From positions 1 through 27,951 of the forward strand of contig DATLYH010000054.1 in NCBI GenBank assembly GCA_035575035.1: a stretch of DNA of 27,951 bases, written 5' to 3'. The stretch's first letter is position 1, and each line of letters starts with the position of its first letter. The notes under the pieces were generated by a model. The model was not told the DNA's origin, did not search any database, and was given only the letters and a program-made list of their open reading frames with translations. The DNA comes from DATLYH01 sp035575035 (GTDB lineage Bacteria; Planctomycetota; Planctomycetia; Gemmatales; Gemmataceae). Position numbers and translations under genes: made by a program. Below are positions 9,601-17,709 of the stretch, one piece after another.

Positions 9601-9732
9601 GAAGCCGACCGGGAGGGTAAAGGTATGGCCGTTCAGCCGCACTTGGTGTGTCGTAGGGGCCGGGCGGTCGGCCGCCACTGGCCACGGGGCTAGGGGCAGC
9701 AGGAGAGCACTTGCCAAGGCCAGGCGCTTCAT
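6610..9732 (-). CDS. Exported membrane-bound dehydrogenase-like protein (TIGR02604) with HEAT repeats and a C-terminal c-type heme domain (TIGR02603)
   Basis: 1040 residues. The signal peptide covers residues 1-21 (K-R followed by a hydrophobic Ala/Leu stretch ending A-A-D). Residues about 30-395 form a PQQ-dehydrogenase-like propeller of the planctomycete TIGR02604 type, with two calcium-loop-like D-T-D-G-D-G motifs. Residues about 405-850 are alpha-helical HEAT-type repeats (D-x-x-x-x-V-R-x-x-A and G-D-P-A-A-V-P-A-L-L-x-A-L patterns). The C-terminus has one heme c site, C-S-A-C-H at 919-923, followed by G-G-N-I-G-P-D-L-T and the characteristic end L-D-Q-Q-L-T-P-Q-E-L-A-D-L-V-V-F-L. The family is thought to act as periplasmic redox enzymes; the substrate is unknown. 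GGGAG lies a short distance before ATG 9732. The methyltransferase follows with no gap. Confidence 0.9.
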   Translation of the reverse strand: MKRLALASALLLPLAPWPVAADRPAPTTHQVRLNGHTFTLPVGFDLELVAGPPLVDRPITIAFDEQGRLYAADSSGSNEKVQEQLQKKPHRIVRLEDTDGDGRFDRSTVFADRMMFPEGTMWFDGSLYVAAPPSIWKLTDTDGDGIADQRSEWFEGKTLTNCANDLHGPYLGPDGWIYWAKGAFAKQTYERLGKPPFVTRASHIFRCRPDGSGIEPVMTGGMDNPADVVFTPGGERIFTTTFLQHPSGGKRDGLLHAVYGGIYGKNHEVIYEHKWPHPQLMPVLSHLGAAAPCGLTRYESDAFGPEYRDNLFACLFNLHKVTRHVLEPDGASFKSRDEDFLVSDNIDFHPTDVLEDADGSLLVVDTGGWYKLCCPTSVLHKPDVLGAIYRIRRKDAPRSHDPRGLKLDWAKMSAADLASLLDDPRPAVRQRAVQALGAKGAEAIAVLERFTAAGPSAEARRNAVWAATRIDHPGARAAVRQALADPDETVRQAALHSISVRRDPDALPALLKMLKAPSLHNRRAAAEAIGRLGDPAAVPALLEALGQPADRALECSLTYALIEIADRDRTAAGLKSDNVLIRRAALTALDQMDGGGVEAAMVVRELGSTDPRMKETAWWIATRHPEWGGILAGVLRERLSAKNLTAAEREELTGQLARFARAAATQQLLADLLKDAAASRETRRMVLRAMTQAGLREAPESWIAGLAQVLASDDVELLREAVATARALRIAKPQVAKLAAALLPVGNNAKLPADVRLSALAAVPNGLSKVEPALFAFLRAHLGPEQPVAIRSAAADVLARAKLNAEQLLALAELLKSIGPMEVDRLLEPFTHSGDERVGLALIAALKASEARSNLRSDTLRPRLAKFGPKVQEQAEELYAALDADMTKQKAKLEELLGLLKSGDVRRGQAVFNSPKVACSACHAIGYLGGNIGPDLTRIGQIRTERDLLEAIVFPSATFVRSYEPVVIATKDGKTYNGVIRQDTPDEIVLAIGANQEVRLARSEIEVIEPSKVSVMPAGLDQQLTPQELADLVVFLKALK

Positions 9733-9850
9733 GAAGATTTCTCCCAGGGGTGTTCAGTCCAGGAGTAGGAGGAGGGCATCGGGGATAGCCGCTAGCGTAT
9801 CAGCCGGGCCGCGGCTTTGCAACCTCTTCACCCATCGGTAAGCCCCCTCC

Positions 9851-9899
9851 AAGCCTCCGTGTCCGCACGAGGCGCGCCCCGCACGGACACGGAGGGCTT
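9851..9899 (-). terminator. Stem-loop downstream of the Gfo/Idh/MocA gene
   Basis: A perfect 12-bp stem, CCTCCGTGTCCG (9854-9865) with CGGACACGGAGG (9884-9895), is extended by AAG/CTT across a one-base bulge at 9896. The 18-nt loop contains its own GGCGCGCC palindrome. It lies just after the stop codon of the minus-strand oxidoreductase gene (9911) and 119 bp before the start of the cytochrome gene, so it probably ends the upstream transcript. No strong U-tract is present. Confidence 0.6.
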
Positions 9900-9910
9900 C
9901 GGCCGGAGTC

Positions 9911-11107
9911 CTACGACCGGCAAGCGGGGTGCCGGAGCGGCTTCCAGGCGCCGTTCTCCTTCGAGCTGGCCACGCACTGGGTGATGAAGTTCATCCCATC
10001 CACGCCATCGTAGACGTTGGGATAAAGGCTCTGGCTGGCGTCGAACTTTTGGCCGCTAGCCCGGGCGATCATGTCGGCGTAGGCCGCCGTGTAGATGTTG
10101 GCGAATGCCTCCAGGAACGCTTCCGGATGGCCGCTCGGCAGCCGGCACGAACTCTTGGCGGTCGGCGTCATGTAGGGGGCATTCGGATCGCGCGTGTAGA
10201 GCCGGTGCGGCTGGCCGTTGACGCGGAAGAGCATCTTGTTCGGCTCCTCCTGGTGCCACTCCAGCGCCCCCTTGGTGCCGTCAATCTCGATCCACAGGTC
10301 GTTCTCCCGGCCGTGCGAGATCTGCGAAGCGGTCACGGTTCCCAGGGCACCGTTCTGGTAGCGGATGACTGCGGTGCCATAGTCGTCCAGCTCCCGGCCT
10401 GGCTCGAAGATTTTCAGGGTGCAGGAGATCTGGTCGGGGAGCAGGCCGGTGATGAAACGGCCAAGGTTGTAGGCATGGGTACCGATGTCGCCGAAACAGC
10501 CAGATGCTCCTGAGCGCTTCGGATCGGTCCGCCAGCCGGCCTGCTTCTGCCCCTCCTTCTCCAGCCGGCGGCGGAGCCAACCTTGGACATAGAAGGCGCG
10601 GATGGCGTTGATCTCGCCCAGTTCGCCGGAGCGCACCATCTCCCGCGCCTGCCGCACGAGCGGGTAGCCCGTGTAGTTGTGGGTGACGGCGAAGACGACC
10701 CCGGTCCGCTCGACGACCTTGGCCAGTTCCTCGGCCTGGGCCAGATCGAAGGTCATCGGCTTGTCGCACATGACGTTGAAACCAGCCTCGGCGAACGCTT
10801 TGGCGATCTCGAAATGAGTATTGTTGGGGGTAGCGATGGCGACAAAGTCGATGCGTTCGCCGGGGGGGAGTTGAGACTCCTTCTCGATCATCTCCCGGTA
10901 GGAGCCATAGGCCCGTTCCGGCTTGATATCGTAGTCAGGGGCCGAGGCCCGGGCCTTCTCGGGGTCGGCGGAGAGGGCGCCGGCAACCAGGACGGCCCGG
11001 TTGTCCAGGATGGCCGCAGTGGCGTGGACCCGGCCGATAAAAGCGCCCTGGCCGCCGCCGACCAGGCCCATGCGGAGTTTGCGGTTCAGCGGTGCGTTGA
11101 CTCCCAT
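9911..11107 (-). CDS. Gfo/Idh/MocA-family NAD(P)-dependent oxidoreductase
   Basis: 398 residues. The N-terminal Rossmann fold shows the dinucleotide loop G-G-G-Q-G-A-F-I-G (17-25). The family K-P motif appears as C-D-K-P (114-117), in place of the common E-K-P. The catalytic-domain motif G-D-I-G-T-H-A-Y-N (206-214) supplies the conserved His211. Members oxidise or epimerise sugars, inositols or related hydroxy-acids; the substrate is not predictable here. Start: ATG 11107 has GGGAG about 9 nt upstream. The open frame continues to 11380, but that extension contains a low-complexity tract (11136-11165) and is unlike the family, so I exclude it. There is no Tat or Sec signal at this start, so it is probably cytoplasmic. 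Confidence 0.9.
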   Translation of the reverse strand: MGVNAPLNRKLRMGLVGGGQGAFIGRVHATAAILDNRAVLVAGALSADPEKARASAPDYDIKPERAYGSYREMIEKESQLPPGERIDFVAIATPNNTHFEIAKAFAEAGFNVMCDKPMTFDLAQAEELAKVVERTGVVFAVTHNYTGYPLVRQAREMVRSGELGEINAIRAFYVQGWLRRRLEKEGQKQAGWRTDPKRSGASGCFGDIGTHAYNLGRFITGLLPDQISCTLKIFEPGRELDDYGTAVIRYQNGALGTVTASQISHGRENDLWIEIDGTKGALEWHQEEPNKMLFRVNGQPHRLYTRDPNAPYMTPTAKSSCRLPSGHPEAFLEAFANIYTAAYADMIARASGQKFDASQSLYPNVYDGVDGMNFITQCVASSKENGAWKPLRHPACRS

Positions 11108-11135
11108 GATCGGATCTCCCTGAAGGCTTGCGAAG

Positions 11136-11165
11136 ACGCCCAGACACCAAGAAGACACCCAGAAG
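11136..11165. repeat. Short tandem repeat tract (11-mer units)
   Basis: Two adjacent 11-mers, ACACCAAGAAG (11144-11154) and ACACCCAGAAG (11155-11165), differ at one base. They are preceded by the related partial unit ACGCCCAG (11136-11143). The tract lies upstream of the Shine-Dalgarno of the minus-strand oxidoreductase. It is non-coding low-complexity sequence, not part of the protein. Confidence 0.6.
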
Positions 11166-11335
11166 GATAAAAAAACCGCCCTCGAAATCAACCGGCTCCC
11201 CCCAGGAGGCTCTGCGAGCCGAGCAAGGGCCCGGTCCCGGCAACATCGCAGCGCGACTCCGGGTTCCTCGTGAGAGGGGCGCTGTCGCCGGCCTGGCGGC
11301 CGGCCTCCTGGAGCGGGCTGCGGCGATTGGCCCAC

Positions 11336-11365
11336 TTGGCCGGCCCGGAAACAGCCTCTTATAAT
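11336..11365 (+). promoter_or_regulatory. Candidate sigma70-type promoter for the LarA-like gene
   Basis: A perfect -10 hexamer TATAAT at 11360-11365 is preceded, with an 18-nt spacer, by TTGGCC (11336-11341), which matches the first half of the -35 consensus. TATAAT is conspicuous in this GC-rich background. The predicted start of transcription is near 11372, giving an untranslated leader of about 110 nt to ATG 11486. Confidence 0.45.
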
Positions 11366-11485
11366 GGCACCTGACGACACCGTTTACCTCACCAACCCGG
11401 AGCGCCGCCAAGGGGATGCCCCTCTCGGCCGGTGCGGCGGGCAGGTGAAATTCTTTATCTTCCGGTTCTCACCCCACGAACCCTG

Positions 11486-12784
11486 ATGGACCTGCCGCAC
11501 GTTGCTCTCCTTCGCCAGACCGCCCCACAGCCCGTGGTCGCCGACCTTGCCGGTGAGGTGCGCCGGCAGTGGCTCGGGTCGCGTCTGCCGCAGCGCCTCC
11601 GCCGGGGCGACCGGGTGGCGATCGCCGTCGGCAGCCGCGGTATCGCCAACGTGGTAACGATAGTGCGGGCGACCATCGACACCCTGCGCGACCTCGGCAC
11701 GCAGCCGTTTGTCGTGGCGGCGATGGGCAGCCACGGCGGCGCCACCGCTGAGGGCCAGCGGCAACTGCTAGCCGCCTACGGCATTCATGAGGAGGCATTG
11801 CGCGTCCCGGTCAAGACCGACATGACGACGGTTCAGCTCGGCACCAACAGCTGGGGCGAGCCGGTCTGGTGGGACAAGAACGCCTTCGAGGCAGACGCCG
11901 TGGTGACCATCTCGCGGATCAAGCCGCACACCGACTTTCGCGGCCGGTACGAAAGCGGCATCGTCAAGATGCTAGTGATCGGCCTAGGCAAGCGCGACGG
12001 GGCGGCCCAGCACCACCGCTGGGGCTACCGCGGCCTGCGCGACCTGATGCCGGAGTCAGTTCGTATCGTCCTGGAAAAGACGCGCTTCGTAGCGGGGCTG
12101 GCGGTCCTGGAGAATGCTCGCGAGGAGACCGCCCTGGTAAAGGCAGTGGACCGTGATGACCTGCTGGAGGAGGAGCCGCAGCTGTTGGAGCAGGCCCGGC
12201 AGCTGATGGGCCGGCTGCCGTTCGAACAGCTTGACCTGCTGGTCATCGGCGAGATCGGCAAGAACTACAGCGGCGCCGGCATTGATCCGAACGTGGTCGG
12301 CCGATTCTTCATGGAGTGCCAGCCGGAGTTCACATCGCCGCGCATTACCCGCATTTGCGCCCTCGACCTGTCGCCGGAGAGCCACGGCAACGCTACCGGC
12401 ATCGGCCTTGCCGACCTGACGACGGACCGGCTGCTGGCGGCGATTGATCCGGTGCCGTTCCGCATGAACAGCCTGACCGCCTGCTTCCTGCTCCGCTCAA
12501 AGTTACCGCTGAGCTTCCCGACCGACCGCGAGTGCATCGAAGCGGGGCTGCAGACGTGCTGGCAGCCGCACCGGGAGGCGGTGCGGCTGGCGGTAATCCC
12601 GAACACACTGGAGCTGGCCGAACTGTGGGTGTCGCCGGCGCTGGCGGAGGAGGCGACGCGCAACCCCTACCTGGAAGTCGGCGGCCTGCAGCCACTCCCT
12701 TTCGATGCGGCCGGTAACCTGAAGCAAGAGGAACTCTTCCCGCACAGCGTCCGCGGCCGCCGAGCGCAGCAAGCGGGCAGGTAG
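11486..12784 (+). CDS. LarA-like protein (DUF2088, lactate racemase catalytic-domain family)
   Basis: 432 residues. A-V-G-S-R-G-I-A-N (47-55) and A-M-G-S-H-G-G-A-T (79-87) match the N-terminal part of LarA-like/DUF2088 proteins. K-P-H-T-D-F-R-G (146-153), followed by S-G-I-V-K-M-L, G-K-R and a His pair (176-177), lies where LarA holds its nickel-pincer cofactor lysine and histidines; that correspondence is my inference. Lactate racemases and relatives interconvert alpha-hydroxy acids with a Ni-pincer nucleotide. The substrate is unknown, and no cofactor-maturation genes (LarB, LarC or LarE type) lie in the window. Start: ATG 11486 fits family N-termini. An in-frame GTG at 11432 would add 18 residues; neither has a clear Shine-Dalgarno. 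It is convergent with the RND adaptor gene. Confidence 0.78.
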   Translation: MDLPHVALLRQTAPQPVVADLAGEVRRQWLGSRLPQRLRRGDRVAIAVGSRGIANVVTIVRATIDTLRDLGTQPFVVAAMGSHGGATAEGQRQLLAAYGIHEEALRVPVKTDMTTVQLGTNSWGEPVWWDKNAFEADAVVTISRIKPHTDFRGRYESGIVKMLVIGLGKRDGAAQHHRWGYRGLRDLMPESVRIVLEKTRFVAGLAVLENAREETALVKAVDRDDLLEEEPQLLEQARQLMGRLPFEQLDLLVIGEIGKNYSGAGIDPNVVGRFFMECQPEFTSPRITRICALDLSPESHGNATGIGLADLTTDRLLAAIDPVPFRMNSLTACFLLRSKLPLSFPTDRECIEAGLQTCWQPHREAVRLAVIPNTLELAELWVSPALAEEATRNPYLEVGGLQPLPFDAAGNLKQEELFPHSVRGRRAQQAGR

Positions 12785-12790
12785 CATGTC

Positions 12791-12832
12791 GGGGCGGAAA
12801 GAGGCCCCCGGTTCAACGAAGAAGTGTTCTTC
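12791..12832. terminator. Weak stem-loops between convergent genes
   Basis: Two short hairpins occupy the 46-bp gap between convergent stops: GGGGC (791-795 of the 12-kb block) with GCCCC across an 8-nt loop, and GAAGAA (12818-12823) with TTCTTC (12827-12832) across GTG. The second overlaps the adaptor stop codon. Either could terminate transcription; both are short. Confidence 0.3.
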
Positions 12833-14192
12833 ACGGTTCAGCCATGACAGCGATGGCGTGCTCGCCGGGGCGGACGATGCCGTTGCCCTTGGCGATGACC
12901 AACTCCTTGCCGCTCAGGCCGGCCCGTACCTCCACCCGCTTGCCGTCGTCTAGGCCCAACTGCACCTCCGCCTCGCGCACCACGCCGCGCGGTGGGTTGT
13001 CGGATGTGACCTCGGCAATGTAATAAACCACTGTCTTGCCGTTGCGGCGCACCAGGGCCGATGCCGGCACCGTCAGGGAGTAGCGCTCCTCCAGCAGCAC
13101 CGTGGCCGTGCCGTACATGCCGGGCCAGAGCACCTCGCCGGGATTGTCCAGATGCACCTCGGTCCGCATGGTGCGTGTGGCCGGGTCGAGGGCCGACGCC
13201 AGCCGCGTGATGTGGCCGCGGAACACGCCGCCATGCGGTCCCTTGTCCGCCAGGGCCGGGATCCGCAGCACCACCGGGTCGCCCCGACCATCCGGGTTGG
13301 GGTTCTGCTCGGTGGCGTTGACCAGCGGCACGTCGCGCTCCGAGATGTCGAGCAGCACGCGGACCTGATCGACGCGCTGCAAGGTCAACAGCGGCGTGGT
13401 TGGGTCCTTGATGGTAGCGCCGCGGTCCACCCAGCGCTTGGTGATGACACCGGCGAACGGGGCGGTGACGGTGGCGTAGCTGAGCAGCACGTTCAGGTTG
13501 TGGACGTCGGCTTCAGCCACCTGGATGCGGCTCTCGGCCACCTTGAGATCGGCGGCGCAGGCGCGGAGTTTGGCCTGGCGCGTCTCGATCTGGGCTCGGG
13601 CCGATTGCCAGGCTGCTTCGGCCGCCTCGAGCTGGCGCTCGGCCTCCTGGCCGCGCTCCGCCTGCAGGACGCTGCGGCGGACCAACTCGCTGACGCGCTC
13701 ATGCTCCAGTTTGCGGGCCTTATACTCGGCAGCGTAGCGCTGCTCCTGCTTCTGCGCCTCCTGGAGCTCTTTGGCGGCGACGTTGGCCATCTCCTCGGCC
13801 TGGACCCTCTGATTGCGGGCCTGCTCCAGCAGCGCCTCCTTCTGCCTTTTCTGCGCCTCCAGGTCGGGCACGGCGAGCCGGATCAGCTTCTCGCCAGCCT
13901 GGACCTGACGGCCGATGTCAACATCGGCGGGGAGATACTCGACCACTCCCGGCACACGGGCGCAGAGATCCACCTTCTCCAACGGCTCGATGGTGACGGC
14001 CAGCTCGATGGTGCGGGCCAGCGACATCGCCCGCGGCTGCACTACTTCCAGGCGCGGCAGACGTTCGGCCCCGTGTCGTCGCGACCGCTCCGCGCGCGAT
14101 TCGCAGCCGGCCACGGTAGGCAGCAGGCCCAGCGCCAGCAGCAGTGCGGAAAGAATCGGCCAAGCGCGGTTGGAGGACCCTTGTTCCGACAT
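12831..14192 (-). CDS. RND efflux periplasmic adaptor (membrane fusion protein), lipoprotein
   Basis: 453 residues. The N-terminal hydrophobic segment ends in a lipobox T-V-A-G-C with the lipidated cysteine at 30, as in AcrA-type adaptors anchored to the inner membrane. A lipoyl/barrel-sandwich half (L-C-A-R-V-P-G-V-V-E-Y-L, D-I-G-R-Q-V-Q-A-G-E-K-L) is followed by a long Glu/Ala/Gln-rich coiled-coil hairpin (about 125-230). The second lipoyl half follows (V-T-A-P-F-A-G-V-I-T-K-R, G-A-T-I-K-D), then a beta-barrel domain (W-P-G-M-Y-G-T-A-T-V). Start: ATG 14192 has GGAG 8 nt upstream; a TTG start at 14222 would put ten extra residues before the signal. It lies 69 bp after the RND pump, in the same direction, and probably couples that pump to the TolC-like channel. 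Confidence 0.9.
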   Translation of the reverse strand: MSEQGSSNRAWPILSALLLALGLLPTVAGCESRAERSRRHGAERLPRLEVVQPRAMSLARTIELAVTIEPLEKVDLCARVPGVVEYLPADVDIGRQVQAGEKLIRLAVPDLEAQKRQKEALLEQARNQRVQAEEMANVAAKELQEAQKQEQRYAAEYKARKLEHERVSELVRRSVLQAERGQEAERQLEAAEAAWQSARAQIETRQAKLRACAADLKVAESRIQVAEADVHNLNVLLSYATVTAPFAGVITKRWVDRGATIKDPTTPLLTLQRVDQVRVLLDISERDVPLVNATEQNPNPDGRGDPVVLRIPALADKGPHGGVFRGHITRLASALDPATRTMRTEVHLDNPGEVLWPGMYGTATVLLEERYSLTVPASALVRRNGKTVVYYIAEVTSDNPPRGVVREAEVQLGLDDGKRVEVRAGLSGKELVIAKGNGIVRPGEHAIAVMAEP

Positions 14193-14261
14193 GATCGCAC
14201 TCCATCGAGGGAGAGGTTTCAATATCTTATCTCTTCCGGCGCGCCCCGCCGCCGGGTTTGC

Positions 14262-17200
14262 TTATCCGTGCGCGGTCGCCCGCGGCTTCAGTAAAACGTA
14301 CAACACCGGCACCACAAAAAGGGTCAGCAACGTCGAGCCGGCCAGGCCGCCGATGACGGCGCGGGCCAGGGGCAGGTTCATCTCGTCCCCCGGATGCAGA
14401 TGGATCGCCATCGGCAAAAGCCCAAGCACCGTCGCCACCGTTGTCATCACGATCGGCCGCAGCCGGACACTAGCTGCCTCGGCGACCGCACTTCGCGCGT
14501 CCAGGCCCGCCTGTCGGCGGCGGTTGGCAAACTCGACCAGGAGCACCGAGTTCGACACCGAGATGCCGATCATCATCAACACGCCCATCAGCGACTGAAT
14601 GTTGAGCGAGTCGCCGGTCAGCCAGAGCATCCCAATCACGCCGATCAGGCCCAGGGGCGCCGCCACGATCATGATCAGCGGGTCAAGCCAGGACGAGAAC
14701 TGGGCCGCCATCACCAGGTAGACCAGCAGCACCGCCAGGGCCAGGCTAAAGCCCATCTCACGGAATGAGTGGCGCATGCTGCTGACCTCGCCCTTGACCT
14801 CAACCCGCACTCCGGGGGGCGGTTGAAGCTCGCGCGCCAGCCGCTCGACCTCAGCCGCCACGCCGGCCAGATCGTTGTCAGCGACGCTGATGTAGAGCTG
14901 GCTGACGCGGCTGGAGCCGTGGCGGAAGACCTCGACCGGCCCTTGACCGCGCCGGATGTCAGCCACGTCCGTGACGCGCGCCACCTTGCCGCCGGTCCGC
15001 GCCCGGTCGCCGGTGATCGGAATATTCTCCACCGTGGCCAGGTCCTCCACGGCGTGCTCGGGGAACTGCACGCCGATGACGTATGGGTTGCCGCTCTCCA
15101 CGTCGATCCAGAAATTGGGCGCCAGCTGGGCACTGGACATCAAGGCGACAATGACATTGCGGATCACGTCGGAATGAGTCAAGCCGAGGCGGTCGGCCTT
15201 GACCCGGTCCACCTCGATGGTCAGCTGCGGCAGGTCCATGCCCTGGGGCAGATAGGTCTCGCGCACCTGGGGGATGCTGAGTACCTTCGCCTCCAGCTCC
15301 CGAGCCACGCGGCGGCGCTCCTCCGTGTTCCGGCCGTGGACCTGCACCTCGATGGGGGCAACGGCACCGGCGTTGAGGATGCGGCGGATCATGCCGCCGG
15401 TCTCGAAGAAGAAGTCGTGGCCGGGCAGCCGTACCTCCAACTCCTGACGGACCCGTTCGACGTACTGCAACGTCGAGGTCTTCCGCCCAGCAAAGCCGCT
15501 GCGGAGCTGCACACGCACGAAGGCGGCGTGCGGGCCGTTGTTGACCGTGTAGATCGCCGACCAGCGCGACGACACGCCGACGTTCGACAGGATCACCTCC
15601 AGGTCGTCTGGGGCCACCACATCGCGGACCACCTGCTCGACCTGGGCGGTGATGCGCTCGGTCTCCTCGACGCGCGGCCCGCCGCGGGCGCGCATGTGGA
15701 TGGTGAACTCGCTGGCATCCACCTCGGGAAACAGCTCTTGGCCGAGCTGCCGGAAGGCGAAGGCCGCCGGCACCAGGGCCGCCAGCAAGAGGCCGACCAC
15801 CACCACCTTCCGCCGCAAGCAGAAGCCCAGGGCCGCGGTGTAGACACGGGTGAACTTTCCGAAGAGGCGGTCAAAGACCGGCGCGACCCGGAAGAGGAGA
15901 CCGACAAGCACCAGCAGCCCACCGCCCAGCCCCGCCGCCACGATTGCCCGGTAAGCCCATACCAATCCCCTCCGCAGCCCCGGTTCGAGCCGGTCCAGCG
16001 GCAGCACGGCCAGCCGTGGCGTCAACCAGGCCGCCAGACCGGCCGCCGCTAGCACCGCTCCGAGCACAAATAGCCATCGCGGGAAACGCTCCCCCTGGTG
16101 ATGCGGCCGGAGGAAACGCGCGCAGTAAAGGGGCGACACGGTCCGCGCCACTACATAGGAAGCGAATAGGGCCAGGGCAGCGCTGAAAGCCAACGGTCCG
16201 AACAGATGCTTGCCCATCCCCTCCATGAAGGTCACCGGGAAGAACACCACCGCCGTCGTGACCGTGGCGATCAGGATCGGTACCGAGATTTCCGCGGCGC
16301 TGTCGCGGACTGCTTGTAGCGGCGGCTTGCCCAGGCGCAGGTGCCGCATGGTGTTCTCCACGTCCACGATGGAATCGTCCACCACCCGGCCCAGCACTAG
16401 TGCCAGCCCGCCCAGGGTCATGATGTTGAGGGTGTGGCCGGCCCAATACAGCCCGACAAAGGCCGCCAGCACCGATAGCGGGATCGACAGGGCCACAATC
16501 CAGGTCGAGCGCAGGCTGCCCAGAAACAGCAGCACCACCAACGAGGCCAGTCCAGCGCCAAGCAGTGCCTCCAGCCGCAGGTTCGACAGGGCGTCGCGGA
16601 CGTACTGGGACTGGTCGAAGACCACCTCGACCTCGACATCCTCGGGAATGACGCCGCGGCGGCGCAGCTCGGGCAGGAAGGCCTGGACGTTATCGACCAC
16701 ACGGACAGCGCTGGCGCCGGCCTGGCGCAACAGCGGCATGTAGACCGCCCGCCGGCCGTCCACGCGCACCGTGTTGGTCCGCCAGCGCTGGCCGTCCACC
16801 ACATCGGCCACGTCGCCCAGGTAAACCGTCTTGCGCCCCTTGTCGCTCCAGAGCGGGATCTTCTCGAAATCCCGGGGCGTCGGCACCATGCTGTTAGAGT
16901 TGACGTAGTAGGTCTGGTCCTCGATGCGCAGCTCGCCGGTCGGGATGATCTGACTCTGCTTGCTCACCAGGTTAACGATGTCGAGGCTGGAGAGCTTAAG
17001 CGCTTCCAGCTTACGGGGGTTGACATAAATTTGCACCTGGCGAAAGACCCCGCCGAAGACCGGAGCGGCCGCCAGTCCCTCGATGTTGGCCAGCTCATCG
17101 CGGATCTCGTGGTCGGCCAGGTCGAGCAGGAACTTGTCGTCGCGGCTGGCGCTGGAGATGATCAAGTTGCCGACCGGGATGGCAGAGGCATCGTACTTGA

Positions 17201-17585
17201 AAACACTGGGCACCAGCATGCCCGGCGGCAACTCCGGCATGGCGGTGTTGACCAGTGAGATCACCTGGGCAGCGGCGGCGTCGGGATCGACCTCGGGACG
17301 GAAGTAGACCTTGACGATGCCGATGCCGAGCAGGGAGCGCGATTCGATATGCTCCAGCCGGTCGCACCGGGTCAAGACACGCTCCAGGACGGCGGTGACG
17401 CTCTGCTCCATGTCCGGAGCGGGCATACCGCGGTAGGAGGCGAAGACGACCACGACTGGCACCTTGAGGCTGGGCAGGATGTCGGTCGGGGTGCGCTGGT
17501 AGCTGACAACGCCCAGGACCAGCGTCAGCAGCATGCCGACGTAGACGATGTACGGATGTCGAAGAGCGGCGTTGACGAGCCACAT
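14262..17585 (-). CDS. RND-family efflux pump (AcrB/HAE1-like inner-membrane transporter)
   Basis: 1107 residues with the two-fold RND arrangement: N-terminal TM1 (about 10-28), a large periplasmic loop (about 35-335), a TM cluster, a second periplasmic loop (about 615-920) and a final TM cluster. The proton-relay pair is D403-D404 in G-R-V-V-D-D-S-I-V, aligned with AcrB D407/D408, so it should be driven by proton motive force. It begins with N-A-A-L-R-H-P and has T-P-T-D-I-L-P-S-L, both RND hallmarks. Unusually, residues about 500-575 form a long insert with two extra hydrophobic stretches before the canonical TM7 (593-611). GAGG about 8 nt before ATG 17585 supports the start. It lies between the TolC-like gene and its own adaptor. 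Substrate (drug, metal or lipid) not evident. Confidence 0.93.
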   Translation of the reverse strand: MWLVNAALRHPYIVYVGMLLTLVLGVVSYQRTPTDILPSLKVPVVVVFASYRGMPAPDMEQSVTAVLERVLTRCDRLEHIESRSLLGIGIVKVYFRPEVDPDAAAAQVISLVNTAMPELPPGMLVPSVFKYDASAIPVGNLIISSASRDDKFLLDLADHEIRDELANIEGLAAAPVFGGVFRQVQIYVNPRKLEALKLSSLDIVNLVSKQSQIIPTGELRIEDQTYYVNSNSMVPTPRDFEKIPLWSDKGRKTVYLGDVADVVDGQRWRTNTVRVDGRRAVYMPLLRQAGASAVRVVDNVQAFLPELRRRGVIPEDVEVEVVFDQSQYVRDALSNLRLEALLGAGLASLVVLLFLGSLRSTWIVALSIPLSVLAAFVGLYWAGHTLNIMTLGGLALVLGRVVDDSIVDVENTMRHLRLGKPPLQAVRDSAAEISVPILIATVTTAVVFFPVTFMEGMGKHLFGPLAFSAALALFASYVVARTVSPLYCARFLRPHHQGERFPRWLFVLGAVLAAAGLAAWLTPRLAVLPLDRLEPGLRRGLVWAYRAIVAAGLGGGLLVLVGLLFRVAPVFDRLFGKFTRVYTAALGFCLRRKVVVVGLLLAALVPAAFAFRQLGQELFPEVDASEFTIHMRARGGPRVEETERITAQVEQVVRDVVAPDDLEVILSNVGVSSRWSAIYTVNNGPHAAFVRVQLRSGFAGRKTSTLQYVERVRQELEVRLPGHDFFFETGGMIRRILNAGAVAPIEVQVHGRNTEERRRVARELEAKVLSIPQVRETYLPQGMDLPQLTIEVDRVKADRLGLTHSDVIRNVIVALMSSAQLAPNFWIDVESGNPYVIGVQFPEHAVEDLATVENIPITGDRARTGGKVARVTDVADIRRGQGPVEVFRHGSSRVSQLYISVADNDLAGVAAEVERLARELQPPPGVRVEVKGEVSSMRHSFREMGFSLALAVLLVYLVMAAQFSSWLDPLIMIVAAPLGLIGVIGMLWLTGDSLNIQSLMGVLMMIGISVSNSVLLVEFANRRRQAGLDARSAVAEAASVRLRPIVMTTVATVLGLLPMAIHLHPGDEMNLPLARAVIGGLAGSTLLTLFVVPVLYVLLKPRATAHG

Positions 17586-17709
17586 GAAAGGATCCTCTCC
17601 CAGTGAGATGAGCCGGCAGCTCCAATCTGCCGAGGGCCCTGGCGCAACGGCCGTGCCGACCGCGCGACAGTGGGCCCGAGGTGCTACTCCTCCTACCGCA
17701 AGCCGCCGT

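Larger units (their letters stand above)
11108..11485. other. Divergent intergenic region, 378 bp
   Basis: This separates the minus-strand oxidoreductase from the plus-strand LarA-like gene. It contains a short tandem-repeat tract (11136-11165), an A-run at about 11169-11175, and a good plus-strand promoter candidate (11336-11365). No additional gene is supported. Confidence 0.6.

Noticed and set aside
13152..16052. Long plus-strand frames (13152-14294 and 14769-16052)
   Set aside because: They are shadows of the RND adaptor and pump genes, without motifs.
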